Shown: positions 42,203 through 50,193 of the stretch, in pieces
Position numbering within the stretch: position 1 is the first letter of the stretch
Layout of the letters: each line of letters begins with the position of its first letter
Assembly: GCF_023701525.1 (NCBI RefSeq)
Contig: NZ_JAMQAW010000007.1
Span: 46,181-110,180, forward strand
Direction: 5' to 3'
From: Streptomyces albipurpureus
Lineage (GTDB): Bacteria > Actinomycetota > Actinomycetes > Streptomycetales > Streptomycetaceae
Length of the DNA stretch: 64,000 nt
Translations under genes and position numbers: made by a program
The notes under the pieces: model-generated
What the model was told of the DNA's origin: nothing
The model's input: the letters and a program-made list of their open reading frames with translations, nothing else
The model's database searches: none

Positions 42203-42721
42203 ATGACCACTGATCATGTGCTTCCCACTTCTCATCTCGACGTTCTCGTGCAGGGGCGCGGCCCCGCACTTCTGCTCGCGCACGGCGCCGGCGGCGGCAT
42301 CGAGGGGAACTTCGGCCTCGTCCTCGACGACCTCGCCCAGGACTCGATCGAGAACCCCGAAATCGAGTTCCAGGTGAAGTTCGAGGCGCTCATGATCAAT
42401 CCCAGGAACTACCACTTCGGTGACAACGTCAACATGTACGGCGGCACCAAGACCGGCATAGTGAAGAACGCGGCGCCAACCACCATGGACCCTGAACTGC
42501 GCTCCGCCATCGAAGCCTTGACGACGCAGCTTCGTGACCTGCGCTCGCAAGTGTCGCCCCTGGGCGCGCAGACGATCGACGAATCCCTGCCGGTCCTCGC
42601 CCCTGACGCCGTGGTCCAGCCGCAGGTCCGCGCCCGCGCCCTGATGGCAGTCGCCGGGGCTCTGGGCGTGCCGACCGTGGAAGCGGTGAACATGATTCTC
42701 CAGCTCCTGGGCGCGCAGTAG
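42203..42721 (+). CDS. Chimeric ORF: alpha/beta-hydrolase N-terminus joined to an unrelated C-terminus
   Basis: From ATG 42203, 172 residues. The first about 45 (LDVLVQGRGPALLLAHGAGG then GIEGNFGLVLDDLA) are the start of an alpha/beta hydrolase up to the oxyanion-strand region. After about 42340 the sequence becomes IEFQVKFEALMINPRNYHFG, DNVNMYGGTKTGIVKN and a helical tail (MDPELRSAIEALTTQLRDLR), resembling the glycine-rich strand plus helix found at the ends of STAND/effector-associated proteins. No nucleophile elbow or catalytic His remains, so hydrolase activity is lost. The MerR-controlled promoter of the hydrolase now drives the chimera. Confidence 0.65.
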   Translation: MTTDHVLPTSHLDVLVQGRGPALLLAHGAGGGIEGNFGLVLDDLAQDSIENPEIEFQVKFEALMINPRNYHFGDNVNMYGGTKTGIVKNAAPTTMDPELRSAIEALTTQLRDLRSQVSPLGAQTIDESLPVLAPDAVVQPQVRARALMAVAGALGVPTVEAVNMILQLLGAQ

Positions 42722-43056
42722 CGGACGCGTCGCCGCCTGACCGGCGAGAGCACCATTTCCTGGCGCGACCCGAAACAACTGGATCAAACTCGCACAACGG
42801 GTTGAAAAAACTGGAGAAAACGACCTCTTGGTTCCATGGACACCTTGCCTCTCGTTGAGGGTCAGGAGCGGCCCTCCGAGCCGTCGCACGCGACGGCTCG
42901 GGATCGGGCGCCGGGCAGCGGCGGACCGTGGAGCCGGGCCCTGCCCGGATCGGCGGGCGAGCCCGCACGCTTCGGGAACCACTTCGCGGATGGCAGGGCC
43001 CACGCCGGGTTTTCACCGCCCTGGGCCCTGCCGCCTGTTGTGAGCAGGCGCGGGGG
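42722..43056. other. Intergenic, right edge of the scrambled zone
   Basis: About 335 bp, with a slightly AT-rich stretch near 42780-42840. No gene seen; its right part holds the terminator of the amidohydrolase operon. Confidence 0.4.
42992..43032. terminator. Terminator of the leftward catabolic operon
   Basis: 11-bp perfect stem GGCAGGGCCCA (42992-43002) / TGGGCCCTGCC (43022-43032) with a 19-nt loop, 25 bp beyond the amidohydrolase stop. Confidence 0.7.
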
Positions 43057-44433
43057 TCACCCCTCCGGGGCAGACGGAAGTACGGGCACCTCACCACTCC
43101 GGCGGAGGGCGCGCACCCGGGCGAAGAGTTCCTCCGCCGCGTCCTGGGCCCGCTGCCTGACCGTGGACACATCGGCGGTGAGCAGCGCGCGGTCCGCGAC
43201 GATACGGCGGCCCGCCACCCATACATTGTCCACATCGCGGCCCGATGACGAGAACACGACGTGCGCCGCCGCGTTGAAGTCGTTGCCGTGCAGAATCGGT
43301 GTCGTATGGAGGGCACGCAGGTCGACCGTGATCACATCGGCCTGTTTGCCCACCTCCAGGGAGCCGGACTCGGAGGCCAGGCCCAGGGCGCGGGCGCCCT
43401 CAATGGTGGCCATCTCCAGGATGTCCCAGGGGTCGCCCGCCGAGGGGTCGAGGGTGGTCACTTTCTGGAGGAGGGAGGCGAACTTCATCTCTTCCACCAG
43501 ATCGAGATTGTTGTTCTCCTTCTCGCCGTCGGTGCCGAGCCCGACGGTGACCCCGGCGCTCCGCAGTCGCTGGAGGGGCGCGGCCCCGGAGGAGAGCTTC
43601 ATGTTGGAGCACGGGCAGTGCGCGACGGATGTGCCCGTCTTCGCCAGCAGTTCGATCTCGCGGTCGTCGAGCCAGACGCAGTGCGCGACCACTGCGTTCT
43701 CGCCGAGGATTCCCCAGTTGTAGAACTGCTCGATGGGCCGCCGTCCGAAGCGGGTGAGGCTCTCCTGGACCTCGAAGATGCTCTCGGAGGAGTGGGTGTG
43801 GAAGCCGGTCCCCGCCGAGCGTGCCAGTTCCACGGCATCGCGTATCCCGGCGTCGGTGCTGTAGAGCCAGTGTTCGACGCCGACCCACGCCCGGACCAGG
43901 GGGTCCTTGCGGTCCGCGACGAACTCCAGCAGTCTGCGGTTGCTGTCGAGAGACTCAAAGAACGTGTACGGCTCCAGGTCCGCCACGTACGGGGCGAGGG
44001 TGGCGCGGATGCCGAGTTCGCCTGCGACCTCCGCGCTGCCCTCCAGGAACCGCCACATGTCGAGGACGGAGACCGTTCCGGCGAGTACGCCCTCGGTGTA
44101 GGCGAGTTCACTGGCCGCGCGGGCGATCTCCGGGGTCATCGCCTTGTGGGCGGGGTCGACGTGGTACTTCAGCCAGTCCCATAGCGACATGGACTCGGCG
44201 GTGCCGCGCAGCAGCCCTGAGTGCAGATGGGTGTTGTGAAGCCCGGGCATCACCACTCGCCCGGTGACATCCACGGTCTCGGCGCCGGCGCTCGCGGGAA
44301 GGGAGTCGACCTCCTCCACGGAGCCGACGGCCAGGATGCGTTCGTCGTCGAACAGCACCGAGCCGGGATCGAGGGCGCGGCGGCCCGGCTCCATCGTCAG
44401 GACGATGCCTCCGCGCAAAAGGGTCTTCGTCAT
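43057..44433 (-). CDS. Amidohydrolase family deaminase/hydrolase (SsnA/TrzN/MtaD type)
   Basis: 458 residues. VMPGLHNTHLHSGLLRGTAE carries the HxH metal ligands of the amidohydrolase barrel; FHTHSSES, VVAHCVWLDD and VTVGLGTDGEKENNNLDLVE give the later His and Asp ligands. This subgroup deaminates or dechlorinates purine, pyrimidine or triazine rings and acts on 5-methylthioadenosine-like substrates. It is the last gene of the eight-gene leftward operon and starts 2 nt after the NCS1 permease stop. A role in deaminating a nucleobase-like substrate or intermediate is inferred. Confidence 0.88.
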   Translation of the reverse strand: MTKTLLRGGIVLTMEPGRRALDPGSVLFDDERILAVGSVEEVDSLPASAGAETVDVTGRVVMPGLHNTHLHSGLLRGTAESMSLWDWLKYHVDPAHKAMTPEIARAASELAYTEGVLAGTVSVLDMWRFLEGSAEVAGELGIRATLAPYVADLEPYTFFESLDSNRRLLEFVADRKDPLVRAWVGVEHWLYSTDAGIRDAVELARSAGTGFHTHSSESIFEVQESLTRFGRRPIEQFYNWGILGENAVVAHCVWLDDREIELLAKTGTSVAHCPCSNMKLSSGAAPLQRLRSAGVTVGLGTDGEKENNNLDLVEEMKFASLLQKVTTLDPSAGDPWDILEMATIEGARALGLASESGSLEVGKQADVITVDLRALHTTPILHGNDFNAAAHVVFSSSGRDVDNVWVAGRRIVADRALLTADVSTVRQRAQDAAEELFARVRALRRSGEVPVLPSAPEG

Positions 44434-44435
44434 CG

Positions 44436-45833
44436 TCAGCCTTCCGTGCTGAGGGCCGGGCGGACCGGGGCTGGTTTCCCCCGTCGGGCGAGGACGGCGT
44501 ATGCGAGCGCTGCGACGACGGCTCCGATCAGCGAGGTGAGATCACCGGCGCCCGGGTTCGCCTTCGCGAAAGGCCCGATGTAGATGTCGAACTGGTTCAT
44601 GAAGGGGATGGACGCGGCGAAGCCGATCACCCAGGCGATCAGCCCGGGCCCGACCCGGTAGGTGCGGTCGTACAGGCGGCGCTCCAGCACCGCGCCGCGC
44701 GGGCCGACCCGGAGCTGGACGAGCATGATGGCGACCCAGGGGCCCAGCCAGTAGCCCAGGAAGATCAGGAAAGTCTCGAAGCTGCGGTAGTAGTCGTTCG
44801 TACCGGCGTACCAGGCGGCAAGCACGCCCAGGCCGCCGACGATCACTGCCGACACCCAGCGTTTGAGCGGGAAGCCCATCACCAGGGTGGCCAGTGAGGA
44901 GGAGTAGATGTCGATACAGCTCGACGCGGCGGTCGACAGCATCAGGGCGATCATCGCGATCACACCCAGGGCGGTGGGGAGGATTCCGGTGATGAGGTCG
45001 GCGGGGCTGCCGATCGCGGCGACCAAACCGAGTGCCGCGCCGACCAGTCCCATCCAAGTACCGCCGACGAAGGAGCCGGCGAATACGTACCGGGCGACAT
45101 CTTTCGGCCGGGTCTCGGCCGGGAGATAGCGGCTGTAGTCGGAGGCTGCTGCCGCGAAGCCCAGGCAGCGGGCGGCGCAGATGGCGGCCACGGTGGCGAA
45201 GGCGCCACCGACGCCGAGATGCTGGTCGGAGAGGCCGTCCACGGAGACACCGAAGTCGACGCGGAACAGCGCGTAGCCGGTCACGATCAGGAACAGGACG
45301 AGCAGGATGACCGAGAGGACCTTCTCGACCGCGTGGATCACGCGGTAGCCGAAGACCGCGATGGCGACGATCGCTACGCCGAACAGGACACAGGCGATGG
45401 CGAACGGGACATCCACCAGCGCTTGGACGGTGAACACGCCGAGGACCACACTGACCGCGAACCAGCCGGTGGCGGTGAGGAAGAAGGCGGCGGCGGGCAG
45501 GAGGTTCCCGTAGTGTCCGAAGGGGGCGCGTGACTGTACCAGTTGAGCGGCGCCGACCCGGGGGCCGGCACCCGCGAGGATGGCGAGCGCGGCCGAACCG
45601 AGACCGGTGCCGAGGACGATCGCGACCGCGGCCCAGAGGAAGTCGAGGCCGAATATCGCGGTGGACAGGGCACCCGCCGTCAGCGCGGCGAACTGCACAT
45701 TGGCCGAGAACCACAGAGTCGTCTGGTCGCGCAGTATGCCGGTGCGCTCGTCGGGGCGGACGAGTTCGATGCCCTTGCTCTCGATCAGTTCCGGGGAGTC
45801 GTTCCCCGCCTTGCCAGAAGCTTCTCTTTCCAT
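44436..45833 (-). CDS. NCS1 family nucleobase:cation symporter
   Basis: About 465 residues, 12 membrane helices. VRPDERTGILRDQTTLWFSA-type N-terminus, GAAQLVQSRAPFGHYGNLLP (the NCS1 helix-3 region), AAASDYSRYLPAETRPKDVA and the FLGYWLGPWVAIMLV motif are typical. NCS1 proteins import purines, cytosine, hydantoins or related heterocycles with H+ or Na+. ATG 45833 is used; an in-frame ATG at 45866 is also possible. It is coupled to the amidohydrolase gene and separated from the upstream hydratase gene by about 185 bp containing GC palindromes. Confidence 0.9.
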   Translation of the reverse strand: MEREASGKAGNDSPELIESKGIELVRPDERTGILRDQTTLWFSANVQFAALTAGALSTAIFGLDFLWAAVAIVLGTGLGSAALAILAGAGPRVGAAQLVQSRAPFGHYGNLLPAAAFFLTATGWFAVSVVLGVFTVQALVDVPFAIACVLFGVAIVAIAVFGYRVIHAVEKVLSVILLVLFLIVTGYALFRVDFGVSVDGLSDQHLGVGGAFATVAAICAARCLGFAAAASDYSRYLPAETRPKDVARYVFAGSFVGGTWMGLVGAALGLVAAIGSPADLITGILPTALGVIAMIALMLSTAASSCIDIYSSSLATLVMGFPLKRWVSAVIVGGLGVLAAWYAGTNDYYRSFETFLIFLGYWLGPWVAIMLVQLRVGPRGAVLERRLYDRTYRVGPGLIAWVIGFAASIPFMNQFDIYIGPFAKANPGAGDLTSLIGAVVAALAYAVLARRGKPAPVRPALSTEG

Positions 45834-45942
45834 GTCCGTGCACCACTCTCCAGCCGATGTCGGCATCGGCTCAGGGACGTTCCTAAGGGGGAGTCATATG
45901 TCCGGAGACCCGGAGGCCGCGATCCATCGGGAACTTGCGGGC

Positions 45943-46009
45943 TCGGGGACCCGGAATCCCGGGAGCGCGGAACCCCGGGGGTTGGGAGTCCCAGGCCCGG
46001 AGGCCCGGG
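45943..46009. other. Cluster of short GC palindromes inside the operon
   Basis: Three small inverted repeats lie between the hydratase stop and the permease start: CCCGG-AATC-CCGGG, AACCCC-G-GGGGTT (45971-45983) and CCCGG-AGGC-CCGGG (45996-46009). They may form an attenuator or RNA-processing site that sets the level of the two distal genes. Confidence 0.4.
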
Positions 46010-46017
46010 GAGTGCAA

Positions 46018-46776
46018 TCAGTTGCCGGCGAACTTCGGCGCACGCCCCTCCTTGACGGACGCGAAGCCCTCGCGCAGGTCCTGGGTGCCGAACATGAGCT
46101 GGTAGCCGCGGCGTTCCAGCGCGATGCCCGCCTCGAACGAGGCGTCGAGACCCAGTCGTACGACCTCCTTGATCTGGCGTACGGCCAGCCGTGGGCGGGA
46201 CGCGACCAGAGCGGCCAGGTCCACCGCGCGGTCTATGGCGTTCCCCTTGACCACCTCCGAGACGTAGCCGAGACGGAAGGCGTCGTCCGCTGACAGCGGC
46301 AGGCCGGTGAGCAGCGCGTACAGGGCGTTCTGCCGTCCGATGGCCTGGGGGAGACGCTGGGTCGCGCCGCCGCCGGGCACCAGCCCGATCGTGACCTCCG
46401 TCTGGGCGAACCGGGCGGATCCGGAGGCGATGACGAAGTCGCACTGGAGGATGAACTCGTTGCCGCCGCCGAAGGCGTCCCCGTTCACGGCGGCGATGAC
46501 CGGCTTCCCGCTGTACCAGAACGCCTGATGGGTGTAGGCGCGGATGGCGCCCACGACATCGCGGTCCGCCTGTTCGCCGAGGTCGGCCCCGACGGCGAAG
46601 ACGGTGTCGCCTCCGGTGAGGACGATAGCGCCGACCTCGTCGTCCTGGTTCAGCGACTCCACGGCGGACGCGAGGAGTTCGCGTACCTCCGTGTTGAGGG
46701 CATTGCGTACCTCCGGCCGGTTGAGGCGGACGATCGCCACGCCGTCCTGGGGCTTCTCGACTTCGACGACTGCCAT
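46018..46776 (-). CDS. Enoyl-CoA hydratase/isomerase family protein
   Basis: 252 residues of the crotonase fold: VAIVRLNRPEVRNALNTEVR at the N-terminus; FAVGADLGEQ (oxyanion-hole strand) and NGDAFGGGNEFILQCDFVIA; GLVPGGGATQRLPQAIGR is the second oxyanion/active-site region. The ADL and GGG elements fit a CoA-thioester enzyme. The usual second catalytic Glu corresponds to GLVPGGG rather than the common PE-GLIPG, so hydration is not assured. In this operon it could act on a CoA-bound ring-opened product. It is followed by the NCS1 gene. Confidence 0.88.
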   Translation of the reverse strand: MAVVEVEKPQDGVAIVRLNRPEVRNALNTEVRELLASAVESLNQDDEVGAIVLTGGDTVFAVGADLGEQADRDVVGAIRAYTHQAFWYSGKPVIAAVNGDAFGGGNEFILQCDFVIASGSARFAQTEVTIGLVPGGGATQRLPQAIGRQNALYALLTGLPLSADDAFRLGYVSEVVKGNAIDRAVDLAALVASRPRLAVRQIKEVVRLGLDASFEAGIALERRGYQLMFGTQDLREGFASVKEGRAPKFAGN

Positions 46777-46821
46777 GGGCGGGGCCTTTCTGGCGGAGAG
46801 CGGGAAACGGTCGGTGGGCGG

Positions 46822-47304
46822 TCAGTGGTGGGATTCGAAAGCGTCCATGTTGGGGTTGTTCCTGAGCTTTCCGAAGATCTCGGAGCCGTCGTTGATCCAG
46901 TGCGGTGCGTCCGGGGTGCCCGAGGCGTCGTCGAAGTCGGCGACGCCGATGAAACAGACCATGAACCAGATCAGTTCGGCGGCGAACATCCGCGGATGCT
47001 CCCGGGGATCCCGGCCGCCGACCCGCTTGGACCACTCGGCCATGGCTTTGACCAGGTCGATCCTGAACCCGATGGTGATCTCCGGGGCGTCGGTGTCATG
47101 GAAGGTGACCAGTAGGCGGTCCGTGCCGTCCTCGGCGGCGTACTGGACACCCTCAAAGGTGAAGGCGGGCCAGAAGGTCCGCTCGTGGAGGAACTCGTCC
47201 TCCGTCTGCGCCCCGCGCGCACGGCGGTTCGTCCGGTACCGGTCACTCAACAGCGACCACATGCTGTCGCGTACGACCTGGAACAGCTCGCTGTCGTCGC
47301 TCAT
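46822..47304 (-). CDS. Hypothetical protein of the Rieske oxygenase operon
   Basis: 160 residues from ATG 47304 (GGGAGGGAG ribosome binding site), overlapping the reductase stop by 4 bp (ATGA). Soluble: SELFQVVRDSMWSLLSDRYR, ERTFWPAFTFEGVQYAAEDG, IGFRIDLVKAMAEWSKRVGG and AELIWFMVCFIGVADFDDAS. Rich in aromatic and acidic residues; no cofactor motif seen. Its tight coupling between ferredoxin reductase and hydratase genes suggests a role in the same pathway, for example as an accessory or small subunit of the oxygenase. Not recognised. Confidence 0.75.
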   Translation of the reverse strand: MSDDSELFQVVRDSMWSLLSDRYRTNRRARGAQTEDEFLHERTFWPAFTFEGVQYAAEDGTDRLLVTFHDTDAPEITIGFRIDLVKAMAEWSKRVGGRDPREHPRMFAAELIWFMVCFIGVADFDDASGTPDAPHWINDGSEIFGKLRNNPNMDAFESHH

Positions 47305-48584
47305 GTCGTCTTCTCCCTCCCGGGTACGTGCGGACTGGTCACGGCGGTCCGCGTCGGCCGCCCACTGGGGAGGGGTCCGTCGCCCGGGCCCGGTTCCCGG
47401 TCGGGGCAGTGGATCCGCGACTTCATCCGCATCACCGCGCGGGTGGCGTTGACGCCCGCGGCGGCCACGAGCCGGCCGTCCCGGTAGTACGTCACCAATG
47501 GGCGGGCCCCGTCGCCCCCTGCGCTCTCCACACGGACCTCGTCGTGGCCGCGTGCGTGACCGACCATCTGGTACTTCAGGCCGTACTGGTCGGACCAGAA
47601 GTAGGGAACGTCCGCGAACGCGGGACGCCGTCGGCCCTCCTGGTCCGCGGACCAGCTCTCGACGGCGTGCCGGGCCTGGGCGGAGGCATTGCTCCAGTGC
47701 TCCACCCGCATCCGTCCGCCGAAGACCGGGTTCGGCCAGTTGGCGATGTCCCCGGCCGCGAAGACGGACGGCCGAGCCCGCAGACTCGCGTCGCACAGCA
47801 CTCCGTCCGAGAGGTCCAGCCCGCTGCCCTCCAGCCAGCCGCAGGCGGTGGTCGCGCCCAGGCCCAGGACCACCAGACCTGCCTCCGTCGTCGCACCGTC
47901 GTCGAACGCCACGGTGATCGGGCCGCCGGCGCGGCCGGCCGACAGTTCCGTCACGGTGGCCGACAGCCGGGTGGTGACCCCGTGGGAGTGGTGCCGCTCC
48001 AGACAGAACCGCCCCAGTTCCTCGCCGACGACCGCCTCCATGGGCAGCCGGCCCTGCACCACCAGCTCGACCGGCAGACCGAGGGAGCGCAGCGAGGCGG
48101 CGGTCTCGCTGCCGATCAGACCCGCGCCCACGACCACCGCGCGCGGCCGGCTGTCGAGCTGTGCCCGGATCGCCGCCGCGTCCGCCAGGGTGCGCAGGGA
48201 GTGCACCCCGGGCAGACCGGTGAAGTGCGCGGGGACACGGGCGCGCATGCCCGTGCAGATGAAGAGGGCGTCGAAGGAGATCCACTCGTCTCCCACGAGG
48301 ACCCGGTCGGCGTCGGCGTCCAGCCGGGCGCAGAGCGTGCCGTCGATGACGCGCAGCCGGCTGCCGTCCGCCGGGGGCGCGGGCAGGGAGATGTCACCGG
48401 CGGTGAGCTTCCCTTGCATGAACTCCTTGGAGAGTGCGGGCTTGGAGTAGGGGGAGACGCTCTCGTCTCCTCGCACCCAGACGACCTCACCGGTGAATCC
48501 GCGCCGGTCGAGTTCGGTGACCACGGTGTGGCCGGCGAGGGAGCCGCCGGCCACCACGATGGTCCGCGTGTCGGTGCCGACCAC
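47301..48584 (-). CDS. FAD-dependent ferredoxin reductase (Rieske system)
   Basis: 427 residues. Two dinucleotide-binding regions: TIVVAGGSLAGHTVVTELDR (FAD) and RAVVVGAGLIGSETAASLRS (NADH). ALFICTGMRARVP and SVFAAGDIANWPN (the FAD-binding GD motif) are standard for oxygenase-coupled reductases. It passes electrons from NAD(P)H to the ferredoxin encoded just upstream (6-nt gap). The C-terminal domain (WSDQYGLKYQMVGHARGHDE) matches the BphA4/PdR fold. Confidence 0.93.
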   Translation of the reverse strand: MVGTDTRTIVVAGGSLAGHTVVTELDRRGFTGEVVWVRGDESVSPYSKPALSKEFMQGKLTAGDISLPAPPADGSRLRVIDGTLCARLDADADRVLVGDEWISFDALFICTGMRARVPAHFTGLPGVHSLRTLADAAAIRAQLDSRPRAVVVGAGLIGSETAASLRSLGLPVELVVQGRLPMEAVVGEELGRFCLERHHSHGVTTRLSATVTELSAGRAGGPITVAFDDGATTEAGLVVLGLGATTACGWLEGSGLDLSDGVLCDASLRARPSVFAAGDIANWPNPVFGGRMRVEHWSNASAQARHAVESWSADQEGRRRPAFADVPYFWSDQYGLKYQMVGHARGHDEVRVESAGGDGARPLVTYYRDGRLVAAAGVNATRAVMRMKSRIHCPDREPGPGDGPLPSGRPTRTAVTSPHVPGREKTT

Positions 48585-48590
48585 GGTCGC

Positions 48591-48785
48591 CTACTCCTTG
48601 AGGGAGAGGGCGAGGACCGGGCAGGCGGTGATCGACTGACGGACCTGGGCCCGGATCGCTGGGTCGTCCGGGATCTCGTGCACGATGTGCAGAGTCAGGT
48701 CGTCGTCGATGTCGTAGACGTCGGGCGCGATGCCCATGCAGACGCCGTTTCCGTCGCACAGGCCGCGGTCAACGGTGACTTTCAT
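48591..48785 (-). CDS. 3Fe-4S/4Fe-4S ferredoxin
   Basis: 64 residues from ATG 48785: MKVTVDRGLCDGNGVCMGIA then PDVYDI and a terminal SITACPVLALSL. CDGNGVC is C-x5-C and a later CP closes the cluster: the three-cysteine pattern of actinobacterial 3Fe-4S ferredoxins that serve P450s and Rieske oxygenases. It lies between oxygenase and reductase genes, giving a complete electron chain. Confidence 0.9.
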   Translation of the reverse strand: MKVTVDRGLCDGNGVCMGIAPDVYDIDDDLTLHIVHEIPDDPAIRAQVRQSITACPVLALSLKE

Positions 48786-48929
48786 TGCTGTCCTCACACA
48801 GGGTTCGCCAGACACGGGGTTCGTTGCGCAGGGTTTGGTGCAGGGGTGTGCCGTCACACAGCGGCGCCGTCACACCACCGGGTTCGCCGGGTTCTCCCGC
48901 CCGGGGCCTCAACTCGGGCCGGGAGAGGA

Positions 48930-50135
48930 TCAGGCCGTGGGCACAGCGGTGGTGTCGGCCGTGTAGTCCTGGTAGCGCTTGAGCAGCCACTGGTTGAACT
49001 GGAGGAGGGACTCCTCTTGGAACGAGTAGCGGCCCGGGCGGCGGAAGCGGGAGCGCATGCCCTTCTGGAGCGAGGCGTCCGAACTGGCGTCCTGCTGGTG
49101 GAAGAGCACCAGACCGTCCTGGGCGATCTTGTAGAGCTGTTCGAACCGGGGGTGCTTGGTGCTCTCCTCCGGGTACAGATGGCCGATGCGCAGATTCATG
49201 TGCTCCGGTCCCGCGGGCAGCACCAGGTAGTAGAAGAGTCCCTCCGGCACCGCGCCGAAGCCGAGGTTCGGCGGGATGGAGGCGAAGATCACCTGGTTGC
49301 GCTCCTTCTCCCCGAGGGTGGGGATGACGGGGAGCAGCGCCTTGGTGGTCGGGTTGAATCCGGCGTCGGCGTGATAGAAGCCGGTCGGGTGGTAGATCGC
49401 GCCCTCGTTGGGGTCGATGTCCACGAAGCTGGTCAGCCGCACATGGGCGAAGTCGTGCAGCATGCCGTGGAGATAGGCGCTGTGGTAGGGCTCGATGCCG
49501 TTCTCCAGCTGTGACTTCCAGTTCCAGTTGTTGCCCCGCAGTTCGGCCACCGGCATGCTCACCATGTCGCCGACGTGGTAGTTCTCCAGCTCGGCCGTCA
49601 GCTTGGTGAGGGTGGGGGCGAGCGGCTTCGCGTCCGGGTCGAGGTTGGTGAAGACGAAGCCGTTCCAGACCTCGACCCGGTGCGAGGGCAGATAGGCCTC
49701 GCCCTTCAGGGTCTTCAGCCCGACGGTGTCGTTCATGGACGGGGCGGCGATGAGATTGCCGTCGAGCCCGTAGGTCCAGGCGTGGAAGGGACAACGGAAG
49801 AGTTTGCCGGTGTTCCCGGCTCCCTCGCACACCAGATGGGCCCGGTGCGCGCAGATGGGAGAGAGGACCCGGATCTCCATGTCCTTGCCGCGGACCATCA
49901 TCAGGGGCTCGTCGCCCATGTCGACGCGTACGAAGTCACCGGGTCTGGGTATCTCGTCCACACGGCCGAGGCAGAGCCACTGGCGCATGAAGATGGCCTC
50001 TTGCTCGAAGGCGTAGAACTCCGGGTCGACATAGCACTCGCGGGGGAGGTTCCACCCGGTCTCCATGTCGTGGGAGCCGTCCTCGATGACCTTGAGGATC
50101 TGCTGGATGTTCTCCGATACGGGGGGCTGACCCAT
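48930..50135 (-). CDS. Rieske non-heme iron oxygenase, large subunit
   Basis: 401 residues from ATG 50135 with AAGGAG upstream. The Rieske centre is ICAHRAHLV and FRCPFHAWTYG (C95/H97, C115/H118). The mononuclear iron site is NGIEPYHSAYLHG (E215, H218, H223). These enzymes insert O2 into aromatic or heterocyclic rings or remove N-/O-methyl groups. No separate beta subunit is present, so it is of the alpha-only (alpha3-type) class. It is second in the leftward operon, 58 bp after the NCS2 permease. The neighbouring nucleobase transporters suggest an N-heterocyclic substrate. Confidence 0.93.
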   Translation of the reverse strand: MGQPPVSENIQQILKVIEDGSHDMETGWNLPRECYVDPEFYAFEQEAIFMRQWLCLGRVDEIPRPGDFVRVDMGDEPLMMVRGKDMEIRVLSPICAHRAHLVCEGAGNTGKLFRCPFHAWTYGLDGNLIAAPSMNDTVGLKTLKGEAYLPSHRVEVWNGFVFTNLDPDAKPLAPTLTKLTAELENYHVGDMVSMPVAELRGNNWNWKSQLENGIEPYHSAYLHGMLHDFAHVRLTSFVDIDPNEGAIYHPTGFYHADAGFNPTTKALLPVIPTLGEKERNQVIFASIPPNLGFGAVPEGLFYYLVLPAGPEHMNLRIGHLYPEESTKHPRFEQLYKIAQDGLVLFHQQDASSDASLQKGMRSRFRRPGRYSFQEESLLQFNQWLLKRYQDYTADTTAVPTA

Positions 50136-50193
50136 GATTGCCGTGCTCCTTACTGCTTGCGTGTGCGGGTTGGGGGCGGTGGCCGCCCAAGCG

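Noticed and set aside
47328..49514. Rightward frame of 728 codons through the Rieske region
   Set aside because: Gly/Arg/His-rich antisense of four clearly recognised genes.
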